From: Angiostrongylus vasorum
Lineage: Eukaryota > Nematoda > Chromadorea > Rhabditida > Metastrongylidae
Assembly: GCA_018806985.1 (NCBI GenBank)
Contig: JADANN010000294.1
Coordinates: 248,001-312,000, forward strand
Direction: 5' to 3'
Length of the DNA: 64,000 nucleotides
Shown: one piece after another, positions 43,345 to 54,160 of the stretch
How positions within the stretch are numbered: position 1 is the stretch's first letter
Layout of the letters: each line of letters opens with the position of its first letter
Translations under genes and position numbers: made by a program
Notes under the pieces: model-generated
What the model saw: only the letters and a program-made list of their open reading frames with translations
What the model was told of the DNA's origin: nothing
Database searches by the model: none

Positions 43345-43680
43345 AAGTATGCAATCCTTCTTCATGATGACCATGTGGCCACACTTCATCAGCAACGTAG
43401 CAGACGTCGAACAAGCCAGACTGCGAAACTGTGTATCACAAAAAGATATGCGCCAGACCCATCGCCAACCGAGTTCGCCTTCTTCAAGCATTTCGGAAGA
43501 TTCCTGTGCGAATAATGCTCCCGAAACCAATGAGAGGTCCAAATTGTTTTCAACGAATTTATCGCTTCCATAACTCCAGACTTTTCGTAACTAGAATCTA
43601 TAAGATTATTTCCCATTGGAAACACGAAAAGATTTGAATGGCCTTTGTTTCGATCAATAAAGTTTATTTCTAGCCGAAAT
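43345..43680 (+). mobile_element. mariner transposase C-terminal fragment
   Basis: Frames joined across breaks read AILLHDDHVATLHQ (catalytic Asp region), DPSPTEFAFFKHFGRFL (compare the SPDL-type block of mariner) and EFIASITPDFF, TRIYKIISHWKHEKI, the C-terminal mariner pattern, followed by an AATAAA-like signal. Only the last third of the transposase is present. Confidence 0.7.
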
Positions 43681-44007
43681 ATTTCGTCATGAATATACGA
43701 GTTGAAATCCGACTAGAAAACAGCTACGAATTTAACAACAGACATAGTTAGAAAAAGATCTCTCATTTCTAAGAAAAGTAATGGCCTTTCCAAAGTTTGA
43801 TTTCTATTGCAAACTTAGTTAAATTTAGACTAAAGAAAGAAATCCTACTTTTATCGGGATAGGATAAGAAATGTCGTGCCATTTCGGCGAAGATCTCTAG
43901 ATATCGTCAGTTTTTATTGAGTTCATTATGAGCTAAGATATGCTTTTTACAAGGGAAAGACGCATTTAGGCGTCCATGAACTCCAAGTAAGCACTGTTCA
44001 AACACCA
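43681..44007. other. no recognised feature
   Basis: AT-rich spacer between the mariner fragment and RTE-A copy 3. Confidence 0.4.
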
Positions 44008-45083
44008 ATCACCTGTATCACCTGAAAGCCAGCTGACAGTCGAGTGTCTCGAACGGGCGCCACTAAATCTTCTGCTCGCTCTAAGGACTTGTTGAGCATC
44101 ATAAGTTCATTTTAAAGTTTTTCGTGAAGAATTCTGACCATCAGCTCGGTTCCTGCAGCAGGTTTGACCCCCCGAGAAATCCATTTTTACTAACGACTGT
44201 TGCCCATCGGTTGCAGTTAAAACGCAATAAGTGTCCGGCTCACCTTGTCTTCGGCACTTTGGCGTATAGAACAGGATCTTTGACTTTTTGATCGTCGACG
44301 TAGGTCGGAGTTTCGGCTTCGTTCCCCTCAGTTGTGTGAAACGGGATACTCCTAACGTCGTCCTTTCGCCTGTGCGTCCAATAACGCTGAGTGACCTTTC
44401 ATCCTGCTCGTGCAGCGACCAGGGTTTTTTGACACATACGCTAGGGCAGGAAGTATCATGGAGTCGAAAATCTAGGCACGGAGTTGGGTGTTCTTTGTCC
44501 TCTTCACTACATCCTCGATGCTCTTTGAAAGCTCCCCCATGCCGCTCGTTTCCTTCTGCTCAACTCTAGATCTAAGTCGTTCACCATATTGTTTTCCCGA
44601 CCTAGATAGACATAACTGGAGCATCCGGAGAAATTCGTTCCGTTGAGCGTGAATGGGGCATACGAAAGCCAATCCGTTCTTCATGAAAATCGTTTTTGTG
44701 AGATTTAATCGAAGACCAATTTTTCCACAGGCTTTATCAAAGTCGGCGAGGCATACGTTCCGCTTGGCTAATGTTTGGTGTTATAAGGACGATGTCATTT
44801 GCAAAGCGAAGATGATGTTGCTGCCAGCCTTCGATTTTCACTCCCATATTATCCCATTCCAATGTTCACATGACGTTCTGGAGGGTGACGGTAAATAATT
44901 TTGGCGAGATGGTATCGCCTTGCCTAAGCCCTCTTTTGACGTCGATGTTGACATCGTTACAGAATGGCGATATCATGGATGTAAAATTTCCATAAAGCTG
45001 ACGAAAACTCTTTATGTATTGGGTAGGGACTCCTTCACTGTCCAGAGCTTCCATGACTGCTTCTGTCTGATCTGAGTCAAAAG

Positions 45084-45284
45084 ATGAGAGATATGCGAAA
45101 CAAAGGAAGTGCATGGTGTGGTGATGAACACGTTCCTCTCCGGAAAAGGTAATAGAGTGTTCGATCCATACAGCAGACACCCGCCATCCAGAGTTTTGCA
45201 AATATCTCAGCATCACTCTAGTTGATTTGGCATAATACCCTGTCGTGGCGATTGTAGTAGGCAGTAAGTAAAAAAAGCTAGCAT
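45084..45284 (+). repeat. SINE-B nested in RTE-A, with 11-bp target duplication
   Basis: A box TGGTGTGGTGATGAACACG, B-box-like GTGTTCGATCC, then GTTTTGCAAATATCTCAGC and a tail ending GTAGGCAGTAAG. Flanked by TGAGTCAAAAG at 45073-45083 and 45285-45295. Lacks the upstream part present in the longer copy at 45905. Confidence 0.85.
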
Positions 45285-45904
45285 TGAGTCAAAAGCCTTC
45301 TCCAAATCGATGAGGATGAGATAGAGCGCTCTTTTGTACTCTCGCGATATTTCAATGAGTCTTGTTTTCGTGTGGACGTGATCCATCATAATGAATCCTT
45401 TTCGAAACCGTGCTTACTCAGATAGCCGTCGTTCGACCAGTGTTCTGTCAATCTTGTTTAGGACGACTCGAGTGAAAAGTTTGTAGACGACAAACAGCAA
45501 GCATATTGGGCGATAGTTGCCTATATTGTGGAGGTCACCGTTCTTGAACAGCAGCACGGTCTTGCAGGTATTCCACGGAGTAGGGAGCTTACATTCAAAC
45601 TGACAACGTTTGAGGAGCGGAACCAGTGGGTTTATGAGCATCGGCGGAGGGTTCTTTAGGTGTTGAGATTTTTATCCTGTCCGGACCTGGTGTCGTTCTA
45701 TTTTTTCACCGAAGGAATAGCATGACGGATTTCGGAAAGGCGAACCGGCGGTGCAACATATCAATCCTCCTTTATTTCATATGAGGGCAGGAAGACGTTC
45801 CTATCGAAGAGATCTGAGTAGTAATGGCGAATGGTTTTCTCCATTGCCTTTCTAGACGCCGTAACTGTTCCGTCTGGGCATCGGAGAACAATCATCTTGG
45901 TTTT

Positions 45905-46188
45905 TAATGATGCTGAGATATTTGCAAAACTCCGGACCGCAGGTGTCTGCGGTAGGGAACGAACGCGCTATTGTCCTTTTCTGGGAGTAACGCGTTTACC
46001 ACCACACCATGCGGGTCCCTTCGTTTCGCCTGTCTCTCAGCTAGTTCTATCGATCTTTTGCCATCAGCAATCACCAGTCAGCGGGATTGATCTAGGGAGC
46101 CCAAATCGGCAACGAACCCAGTTAAGCTGAGGCTGCAGTTATAATCACAATTTTAACTTATTATTTATTGCCTACTCTTTTTAACTGC
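45905..46188 (-). repeat. SINE-B nested in RTE-A, full copy with 13-bp target duplication
   Basis: 284 bp bounded by TCATCTTGGTTTT at 45892-45904 and 46189-46201. On the minus strand it carries the tRNA-like A box (TGGTGTGGTGGTAAACGCG) and B box (GCGTTCGTTCCC). This copy defines the length of the family, since RTE-A sequence resumes exactly after the duplication. Confidence 0.92.
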
Positions 46189-47683
46189 TCATCTTGGTTT
46201 TGTAATTTTCAAATCTTCGGGAGCTTTGTGAATGCTTTTTCCCTGCCTCTGGCACTTCAACTATAACTGCTGCTCTTGCCTGTTAAAAAATCTTATTTCA
46301 TCGTCTGTCTGCATTGTTTTGCAAGATGAGACGTGAGATGACGGTTGCCTGAAGCTCATGCGACTCCACGCTTGTGTATCAGCTCAATTGTTTCCGCAGA
46401 AATATTTCTCTTGGTGAGTTTCGAACCCCTAGCTTTAATAGGGCTAACGTTAGGTTGTTGAATGAGCCGATCGCCGATCGTATTCCTCTCGATGTTATCA
46501 AGATGGCATCTTTCCCACAGTAGACTTCAGATAGTGTCAGCCACATGTCACACAACAGCCAACAGTCTCCAGTGAACTGAATAAATCCCACTTATTGATG
46601 GTTTTGGGATTTCGTTTTTTGAATTTAGCTGCTTTTTCTCCTTTCGGCAAGAAACGAAATCTTACACGAAGGAGGCGATGATCTGATCTCGCGTAAAATT
46701 TTGGGACAACAGCGACATAGGTTAAGCAAAACCATCGATTTGCTATGACGTGGTCTGTCTCGTTATGGTACTCTCCATTGGGAGAATTCCATGTCCAGTG
46801 TTGAGAGTTGGACTTCTGTAATTCTGAGTTAGCATAAATGATCTTGGTCGTCACGACAAACTCAGACAGCAGCTTACTCTGCTCGTTCTATTCCAATCCG
46901 TGAGTCCCTAAGGTAACGTTTTTCAGACGTTATTCTCGGTACAATCTTAGCGTTAAAATCTCCAATGTTGACCTTGGAGAATGTATGGTCTTCTCTGCAG
47001 AACTTCTCCAAGTGTATATAAAACGTTTCGACTTCGTCTTCGTCATAGCTTGATGACGGTACGCAAACGCCGAAGATTATCATAACTGGTGTTGATGCAT
47101 TGATCGACATTTCTTCAATCGTGAACGCCCGATTCGGGTTTCTATTTGTTCAAAGATGGCGTCGTCTCGTCTCGACCAGTTCGATGACGCCGTACTTTAT
47201 CCTTCTTGTTTGCGAGATCAAGTCTTCTATCGAGGACTTGGATGCAAATATGCGTGCATTGTAGGTACAGATGGTCACTCACCATTGTCCTTTGCGATTT
47301 AGGCATCATAGAATTAGACAGAAATCTTAGCAGTCTCTCTGTACTCGTCCTACCCAAGGCTACCAAACCGGGGCTCTTTCCCGGAGAATGAGGTCCGTTT
47401 ATTTTATTGTGTTTAGCTTTTTTGATACTCACATATAGCTTAGTCCTGATCGTAGGGGCTGACTATACTCACGGGTAGTTTGCCAGTCTCTCCCAGAGTA
47501 GACATGGAATTTATTTGTTGAGAGCGACTCTTAACAGCCTCCCCTATATTTTTCCCTGCCACTTGATTGCAGGCTTTTGGCTGAACTAACTCGTGAAATA
47601 CAATCCACGTAAACGAGAACGCATTCAGTGCGCATGCATCAATATGCCTTTGCAAATACAGAAGATATGTTCCAATAGAAACT

Positions 47684-48538
47684 ATGTTAACCATCATGGC
47701 TTGGACTGCCTAATAAATGTTGATTGCTAGCATGTTTCGAACCAGTCTCTTGTCTCAAGACTGGATCCGAGAGGAGTGTCGGAGAAATAATACGAACTTC
47801 ATTGATATCTCAATGGTGGAATTTTTCTCTATACCCATCTGAACACACAGTCTTGTGATATTTTCACCTCTTCAGCGGTGGTGCATGAGTACTCAGTGAT
47901 TACGATGTATGCGAAGCAGCATGAGTCCAAACTAGTGGATAGCGAAGCACTAGTCCACTAAAAATGCATAACAACTTCGTATAATCTGAAGAATTCGAAA
48001 AGACGGATTGCGTTTCAAACTGATGTTCACAATACAAAAACAAATTGATTAATCACGTTGAGGCCGTGTGAAAGGCGGTTTAGAAAAGTATTACTTACGA
48101 CAACGACCTAGCTTAGCTTGAACTCAAATACTGACTAGGATCTGCAGCTTCCTGTAAAACGAAGACGAAAATCAATGAAAAATTAGCCTTATCAATGCAG
48201 TGACATTCGTTGCTTGCTTCTATGTAGAACTGCTATCGCGCAGTACACAGAAGCACTGCTCAGTGGTTCGGCCTAGAAAAGTATGACTAACGACAACGAC
48301 ATAGCTTAGCTTGAACTCAATTACTGACCACGATCTACAGTTTTCTGTAAAACGAAGACGAAAATCAACATAAATATTAGGCCTTACCTATGCAGTGAAC
48401 TTCGTCAACTGCTCTTCTGTAGAACTGTCATCACTCAATGGACAGAAGCAATGCCGAATGGTTTGATTGTTAGCGTTTTAGGCACTGTTGGCGTGCAAAA
48501 CAAGTTCAAGACATCAAAGTGCATAGAGTATCATGAGA
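47684..48538 (+). repeat. left arm of an ~860-bp terminal inverted repeat
   Basis: Matches the complement of 52598-53460 almost throughout. Outer edge TAGAAACTATGTTAACCATC; inner edge GCATAGAGTATCATGAGA. Within it, two direct tandem units of about 190 bp (about 48085-48275 and 48276-48470) both contain ACGACAACGAC, TAGCTTAGCTTGAACTCAA and AAAACGAAGACGAAAATCAA. No open frame of note. Confidence 0.88.
48085..48470 (+). repeat. two tandem ~190-bp units in the left arm
   Basis: The two units share TAGCTTAGCTTGAACTCAA, GTAAAACGAAGACGAAAATC and a final CAGAAGCA block, but differ at many positions (about 80-85% identical by eye). The same pair exists inverted at about 52670-53060. Confidence 0.82.
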
Positions 48539-48588
48539 TCTTGATTTTTTTATCTTGAGATTTTGTCATCTTCTCTACGCAGGAGGAG

Positions 48589-49516
48589 ATGGACAAATGC
48601 TTTGAATTATTGAACGAGCAGTCTGAGTACATTAAGTTCACCCGGGAGAAACCGAGAAAAGACTGGCTTCCGTTTTTAAACGTCCAGATAAGCCTATCAA
48701 GTAGCGGTTACCTGACAAAGTGGTACCGAAAGCCAAGTAACAAGAACATCCTCGTTCACTTCCTTTCTTCCCACCCTTCACACACAAAGAGGGCGCTTGT
48801 GAGAAACATGTTTCGAACAGCCACCTCTGTGTGCACAACCGGGGAACTAAAGGAAGAATCGCGCGACTTGGCTCGGCAAATAGCCATCTCCAATGGCTAC
48901 GAAATAGTAACCCCACGAGATAAGTTTAGAAGGAGAGCGACGCGCCCAAGCGAAACACTTGGCCAAAAGAAAGTCCCGTTTATGCTGCCTTTTATTAGCG
49001 ATGAAGTAAGCGTAGCGATAAAACGATGCTTAAGAAGGGCAGGTCTAGAGGAATCGGTAGCGATAGTTGAAATACCACCGGATACTCTACGTCGTCAGTT
49101 AGTTCGTAACCGCCTGTATGACCGTCTATGCGAAACAACAAATTGCGTAATCTGCCCTTACGGCAGGGACGGTGATTGCATGAGTTCAGGTACGATATAC
49201 CTGATCTCGTGTAATAATTGCGGAGATGAATATATTGGCGAAACGGGCAGGCCTTTGTGTATCCGCATAAAAGAACATCTAGATGGCAAACGAAAACTAA
49301 GACAAAGTACCCCACTAGGGCACGCATAGGATACAAAAGCACAGCGGGGACGATTTTGAAGTAAAAGTCAATATCCTTGCGCAGGAGACTAGAACACCAG
49401 CGCGAAAACTTCTTGAGGTTTTTTGGATAAATGCCAAAAACCCTGCAATGAATAGCAGGGATGAATGCCCAGAGGTCATACGCGACCTGACCCCGTATGT
49501 TCGCATCAATTTCTGA
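48589..49516 (+). pseudogene. PLE reverse transcriptase C-terminus plus GIY-YIG endonuclease, frameshifted
   Basis: 246-codon frame to 49329: thumb region with FLNVQISLSSSGYLTKWYRK, a linker with Arg-rich DKFRRRATRPSETLGQ, a Cys-rich element (NCVICPYGRDGDC) and the endonuclease start GTIYLISC..CGDEYIGETGR with the Arg and Glu-containing RIKEHLDGKRK. This endonuclease cuts the target for retrotransposition. Relative to copy 2 there is one extra G in CTAGGG near 49318, which ends the frame early; the true C-terminus continues from 49333 (KHSGDDFEVKVNILAQE, ending YVRINF at a TGA near 49518). The N-terminal catalytic part is absent. Confidence 0.85.
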
Positions 49517-49711
49517 TGTGGTATGGTGCAGTCATCAACCTAATGCGACTATAATCAGCTGTTCTAATCTTCCTCACTGGAAGTCACCTAAAAAAGCGGT
49601 GAGTTTTTCGAGAAGCTGTTGATCATGTAATTACCATAGAGTTTTTCGTCTTTTTGTGAGTGTTATTGAAGCGTTTGGCCTTGTAAACTGTATATCAGCA
49701 TACCGTTTCCG

Positions 49712-49745
49712 GCTCTAAAGAAGGCGATACTGCCGAAACGTCAGC
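49712..49745 (+). ncRNA. hammerhead-like motif of PLE copy 1 (degenerate)
   Basis: GGCT, CTAAAGA (two changes from CTGATGA), AGGC-GATACT-GCC stem, GAAACGTC, AGCT. Stem I and II can form; core changes make activity unlikely. Confidence 0.5.
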
Positions 49746-49835
49746 TACTGTTGTATTGTATTGTGTTTTTGTATGGAAGTAAATGTATGCTGTTTAACAA
49801 CCTCGCGATTGCTGAACAAGAAAACGACGCTTTCA

Positions 49836-51667
49836 TATTCCAATGCCGAGGTTAATAGAAAGTCGATCCTGGGAACTTATTCCTCTTATTCCGAAACAGC
49901 TTCTATCCGGGAGAGTTGGGCAGGACGAGAATAGTTGGTGGGTCAATATTGATATGCGATTTTATTAGGTCTAATGCCAAAATAACCTTACAACGAAAAT
50001 TCGAAAATCTTTTGGGTAATCCACATGTCTCAGCTTCAAGAAAATTATACCGCAAACAAATTCTTCACGGTTCTGATAATAGTCAAAATATGCCTGCTAT
50101 TTTTTAATGGCAGGGTACAATGCGAAATATGACTACAACGATGGCTGCGTTGTGGCAGCATTTCGTTGTAATAGGAGGGAACTGAAACGCATTCAAAGTA
50201 TATTTCATCAAATACGGCGCTCGACTTAGGTCGATTATGGGTGGCTTTGCGCATTTGACGTATGACACCGCAAGGCGTTCGCTGTTGCACTAAGTGACGC
50301 TGGATAGATTGCGACAACGAGGCTCTTTCGAGATACGTCCATTGCTGGCCGAAAACTTTTCCAAGTTGCCTACGAACGCCATGGAAACATATTGGTGACG
50401 CGCAGTTTATGAAGGCCGAGAGGCCTTAACTCAGATTAGTGGGTGGGGTCTTGGATGGTCATCCACCTGTGCCACGAAGTGGTTGCCTCCACACACGTGA
50501 GTTGACCGCCAGATTGCCACGAAATCACGGCGTCGGCCCCCACCCTCCCGGTAGACCCACACTGCCCATTAGTGCATGGGTGGACCACATGCACAAGAAA
50601 ATGGTCACAAAAAGGTGAACATCGAGAAACTTTCGGTGGTGGGCGTTGAATGAAATTCCTGCCAGCCAAGATTGTTTTATGTAGACCATCTGGCCTGGGC
50701 AAAAATAATTCCACAATGCAGAAGATTGGAGCAAATACCACTGAGAACAATAAGTGCTTAAAATAGGAAACGCATGCTGACACGAAAAAAACCGATTATA
50801 CTTTACTTTAACCTAGCTATGACTGGTCATGCTTCAATTTCTTGAACTTCATGTCAAGCGTTTGAAGGAAGAATGTAAGTAAACACGCAGAACAAAGAAG
50901 AAATAAGAGAACATGAAGAATTTGTGCTTAAAGACCAAGTCAGTAAGAATTGTAACGATGCATCTACACTATCATTTACTATTGTTATATGCCGCATATA
51001 TAATGTAAATGATAAAGCGTGCAACTCTAAACGTCAGTTAACGATCAATCCACTGAGGGTGGAATGTTAATAGAGGACTTGCACAAAAACTTCCCACCTC
51101 GAAGAGATAGAGTACTTCTTTTGATATCGCACGAAGGGAACCAGAAATCGTGTGAACTCAGGTGACACCTTTCCAGACACTGCTCACCCTGGGAGATGCT
51201 TCTCCCAATACGAGTCTTTGGATTGATGTGTAAAGAACATGGGCTGAGGAAACTACATTATTATGTTGTTGACATATTGTTATATTATTATTATATTCTA
51301 ACCTATCCGAAAATGGCAATACAACGAAGTGGGGAAGTAATAGAAATGTACTGGTTCCTTACCCTTTTTCTCATTCCCACACAACAAAAGGGCGCTTGCA
51401 GGAAACATCTGTATCCTGTGCAAATACGTCCACATACCTGGATACTCCGACGGCTGGATCACAACGAGTTATACAAACTCCTGAACATTCTCCATTCGTT
51501 TCCTATCCTTTATGACGATGGTTTGATTTGAGCTTGACGGCTTGTACGATTCTCATCCCTTGATCTGTAAAGCAAATGCAGCTGCGAGTACAGCTGTTTG
51601 ACTTTAGCTACGAACACTTGCGTTCGACGTGTAGGTAGCCGTCCTTCCAAATATCCAAGCAAGTGTG
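49836..51667. other. interior of the long-inverted-repeat unit, unassigned
   Basis: Begins with TGCCGAGGTTAATAGAAAGT, a PLE-associated motif in inverse sense. Minus-strand open frames at 50045-50317 (includes RHLVQQRTPCGVIRQM) and 50436-50783 (115 codons) have no recognised domain. If the unit is a DNA transposon, its transposase could be a remnant here, but nothing diagnostic was seen. Confidence 0.35.
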
Positions 51668-51952
51668 TATACAAGGGAAGCCACGTGTACCGCAGTGATT
51701 AGGCGCGCCCTGCAATACACATGGGATCGCTCTGGTACCCCCAGGCTTATCGACGCTTTTATCTCACCTGGTTGTACCAGACGTATCTGGGAGGATAGGA
51801 GAACTGATTCGACGCATCCGTATGCCACGATGAGTAATTGTTTAGGCCAGATATACATTCAATTACCCATAACGATGCTTATTGAAGTCTAGTGCATGGC
51901 GTGTTCCTCAGGGAATGATCAACACCAAGATCATTATCCATTATCCTTTAGG
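51668..51952 (+). repeat. SINE-A copy 10
   Basis: Head TGTACCGCAGTGATTAGGCG, B-box-like GGGATCGCTC, then GTACCAGACGTATCTGGGAG and GCCAGATATACATTCAATTA, tail ATTATCCATTATCC. Inside the interior of the long-inverted-repeat unit. Confidence 0.8.
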
Positions 51953-52597
51953 TATGTTCATGTATGTGCACAGAATTTATTCACTGATTGTTTCTATTTT
52001 CCTTTACGTGACCTGACATTACATATTTTGCGGACCGTAGCTCTTCTAACATTCCAACCGCTTCCCCACAAGTGCTCCCTATCATTAGTCAAACAGTGTT
52101 GGACATAAATCTCCAAGTAACATAGAAAAGCATGATGCTATGTCGCAATACATTTTATTCGATGTCTGGGAATGAGGCGAATAAATTGGACCCATGTATC
52201 TTGCAATATCTGTCTTATATCTTGCGCACAGAAATAGCATAACACCTGGTTCCTAGCATCCGCGTCGCTACAATGAATTATGGTTATCGTGCGGAGTGAA
52301 AAAATGTATAGTTACACCAAAAAGAAATATAGCGCAACCTTTCCTTTGCAAATCTCTCACGATCCCAACTTCTGAAACACCCTAATCATTTTTTTATCCT
52401 TATTCAAATACATTAGATTCGTATACGTTGCCGCCCCTACTAACCTCATGTTTCTGCATACATTTTCCTAGATTTTCCGTGTTTTTCAATTTCTTGTGAA
52501 GCAACACTTCCCGTTCTCCACCTTCTGTCACCATTCAAGACAAGAAAGCTGAATGGTTTTCTTGTTTGCCTTTCGTTATATTCTCACCTAAACTGAT
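51953..52597. other. no recognised feature
   Basis: AT- and C/T-rich spacer up to the right arm of the inverted repeat. Confidence 0.4.
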
Positions 52598-53460
52598 CTC
52601 TCATGATACTCTATGCACTTTGATGTCTTGAACTTGTTTTGCACGCCAACAGTGCCTAAAACGCTAACAATCAAACCATTCAGCATTGCTTCTGTGCATT
52701 GAGCGATAACAGTTCTACAGAGGAGCAGCTGACGAAGTTCACTGCATAGGTAAGGCCTAATCTTTATGCTGATTTTCGTCTTCGTTTTACAGAAAACTGT
52801 AGATCGTGGTCAGTAATTAAGTTCAAGCTAAGCTATGTCGTTGTCGTTAGTCATACTTTTCTAGGCCGAACCACTGAGCAGTGCTTCTGTGTGCTGCGCG
52901 ATAGCAGTTCTACATAGAAGCAAGCGACGAACGTCACTGCATTGGTAAGGCTAATTTTTCATTGATTTTCGTCTTCGTTTTACAGGAAGCTGCAGATCCT
53001 AGTCAGTATTTGAGTTCAAGCTAAGCTAGGTCGTTGTCGTAAGTAATACTTTTCTAAACCGCCTTTCACACGGCCTCAACGTGATTAATCAATTTGTTTT
53101 TGTATTGTGAACATCAGTTTGAAACGCAATCCGTCTTTTCGGATTCTTTAGGTTATACGAAGTTGTTTTGCATTTTTAGTGGACTAGTGCTTCGCTATCC
53201 ACTAGTTTGGACTCATGCTGCTTCGCATACATTGTAATCACTGAGTGCTCCTGCACCATCGCTGAAGAGGTGAAAATATCATAAGACTGTGTGTTCAGGT
53301 CCGTATAGAGAAAATTCCACCACTGAGATATCAATGAAGTTCGTATTATTTCTCCGACACTCCTCTCGGATCCAATCTTGAGACAAGAGACTGGTTCGAA
53401 ACATGCTAGCAATCAACATTTATTCGGCAGTCCAAGTCATGATGGTTAACATAGTTTCTA
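52598..53460 (-). repeat. right arm of the ~860-bp terminal inverted repeat
   Basis: Inverse of 47684-48538, including the two tandem ~190-bp units (about 52670-53060). Outer edge complement of TAGAAACTATGTTAACC at 53441-53460. A few percent divergence from the left arm. Confidence 0.88.
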
Positions 53461-53740
53461 CAAGATCAATCCTCCTATGAACGTTGTCATTGGGAAGTTT
53501 GCTACAACAAGTAAAGCTGACAAATTCGTCTGCCTCGACGAATAAGACAGAATATTTAGAGGCGGAATAATCTTTCGAGGTACCTGCCACGTAACAGGCA
53601 TAAGCTTTTTTTTAGCAAGTTGTCTAGAATATGGTTTCATTTCGAGTATGTGCACAAGATGTATGCGAGTGAAGGCCCGGAATCGTTAGCCGAATAAAAG
53701 TTTTTTATACCATCCTCGTGTTAGCTTAATCATTTGGAGA
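53461..53740 (+). repeat. possible PLE terminus remnant
   Basis: Near 53670-53735: GTGAAGGCCCGGAATCGTTAGCC then TTTTTTATACCATCCTCGTG, a decayed form of the terminal sequence seen at 43.2, 49.7 and 54.1 kb. The first 200 bp are unassigned. Confidence 0.45.
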
Positions 53741-54082
53741 ATCATTCATATTAGCTTGGTGGAAAATCAATTGCGGACTTGTAGTTCCATCTTCCATATA
53801 CATGGTTTTTTTTTCTTTCAGTGTTTTACTATTACATTTCAGTAGGAGGCTTATTTTATTCACTTTCTCTCCGTGTAATTGAAATGCTGTACAAATTTTA
53901 CTTTCATAAAATATTAATGATTAAACTTTCAGATGTCAAGACTGCCGTTTCAACAGATTTTCTGCGAATTCAAACTCGGACATACATAGCGCAAACGGCT
54001 AGGAACATTAATGAGGTATCAGGCCAAGTGCAAATAGCCACAAGGCGCCAATGACCAGCTGTGACCCATCGACTCGGTCCAA

Positions 54083-54160
54083 CGCTGCTGTGAGGAAGGT
54101 GAAAGCGCTGAAACGTTGGCCGAATAGAAGCTTTTATACCAACCCCGTATCTGCTCAATG
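54083..54160 (+). repeat. PLE terminus remnant with degenerate hammerhead-like motif
   Basis: CTGTGAGGAAGGTGAAAGCG then CTGAAACGTTGGCCGAATAG, and TTTTATACCAACCCCGTATC. Core altered. Confidence 0.55.

Larger units (their letters stand above)
44008..47683 (-). mobile_element. RTE-A copy 3 with two nested SINE-B insertions
   Basis: Inverse RTE-A. The 3' end reads AATCACCTGTATCACCTG on the plus strand, complement of the family tandem tail. Reverse-transcriptase remnants are at 44866-45216 (includes VKRGLRQGDTISPKLF) and 45414-45641; endonuclease remnants at 46537-46854 (includes NETDHVIANRWFCL and SDHRLLRVRFR) and 46874-47110. The leader extends to about 47683, where it is cut by the 860-bp inverted-repeat unit. 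Two SINE-B copies at 45084-45284 and 45905-46188 interrupt it. Confidence 0.88.
48563..49835 (+). mobile_element. Penelope-like element copy 1, 5'-truncated, inside the long-inverted-repeat unit
   Basis: Starts within the reverse-transcriptase thumb region and runs through the GIY-YIG endonuclease to a 3' terminus with a hammerhead-like motif (49712-49745) and the terminal AACAACCTCGCGATTGCTGA. About 1.27 kb, nearly identical to the inverse copy at 56318-57676, so both are recent. Confidence 0.88.

Noticed and set aside
50436..50783. 115-codon minus-strand frame inside the long-inverted-repeat unit as a transposase
   Set aside because: No acidic catalytic triad or zinc-finger pattern could be seen and several frames are open on the other strand as well.
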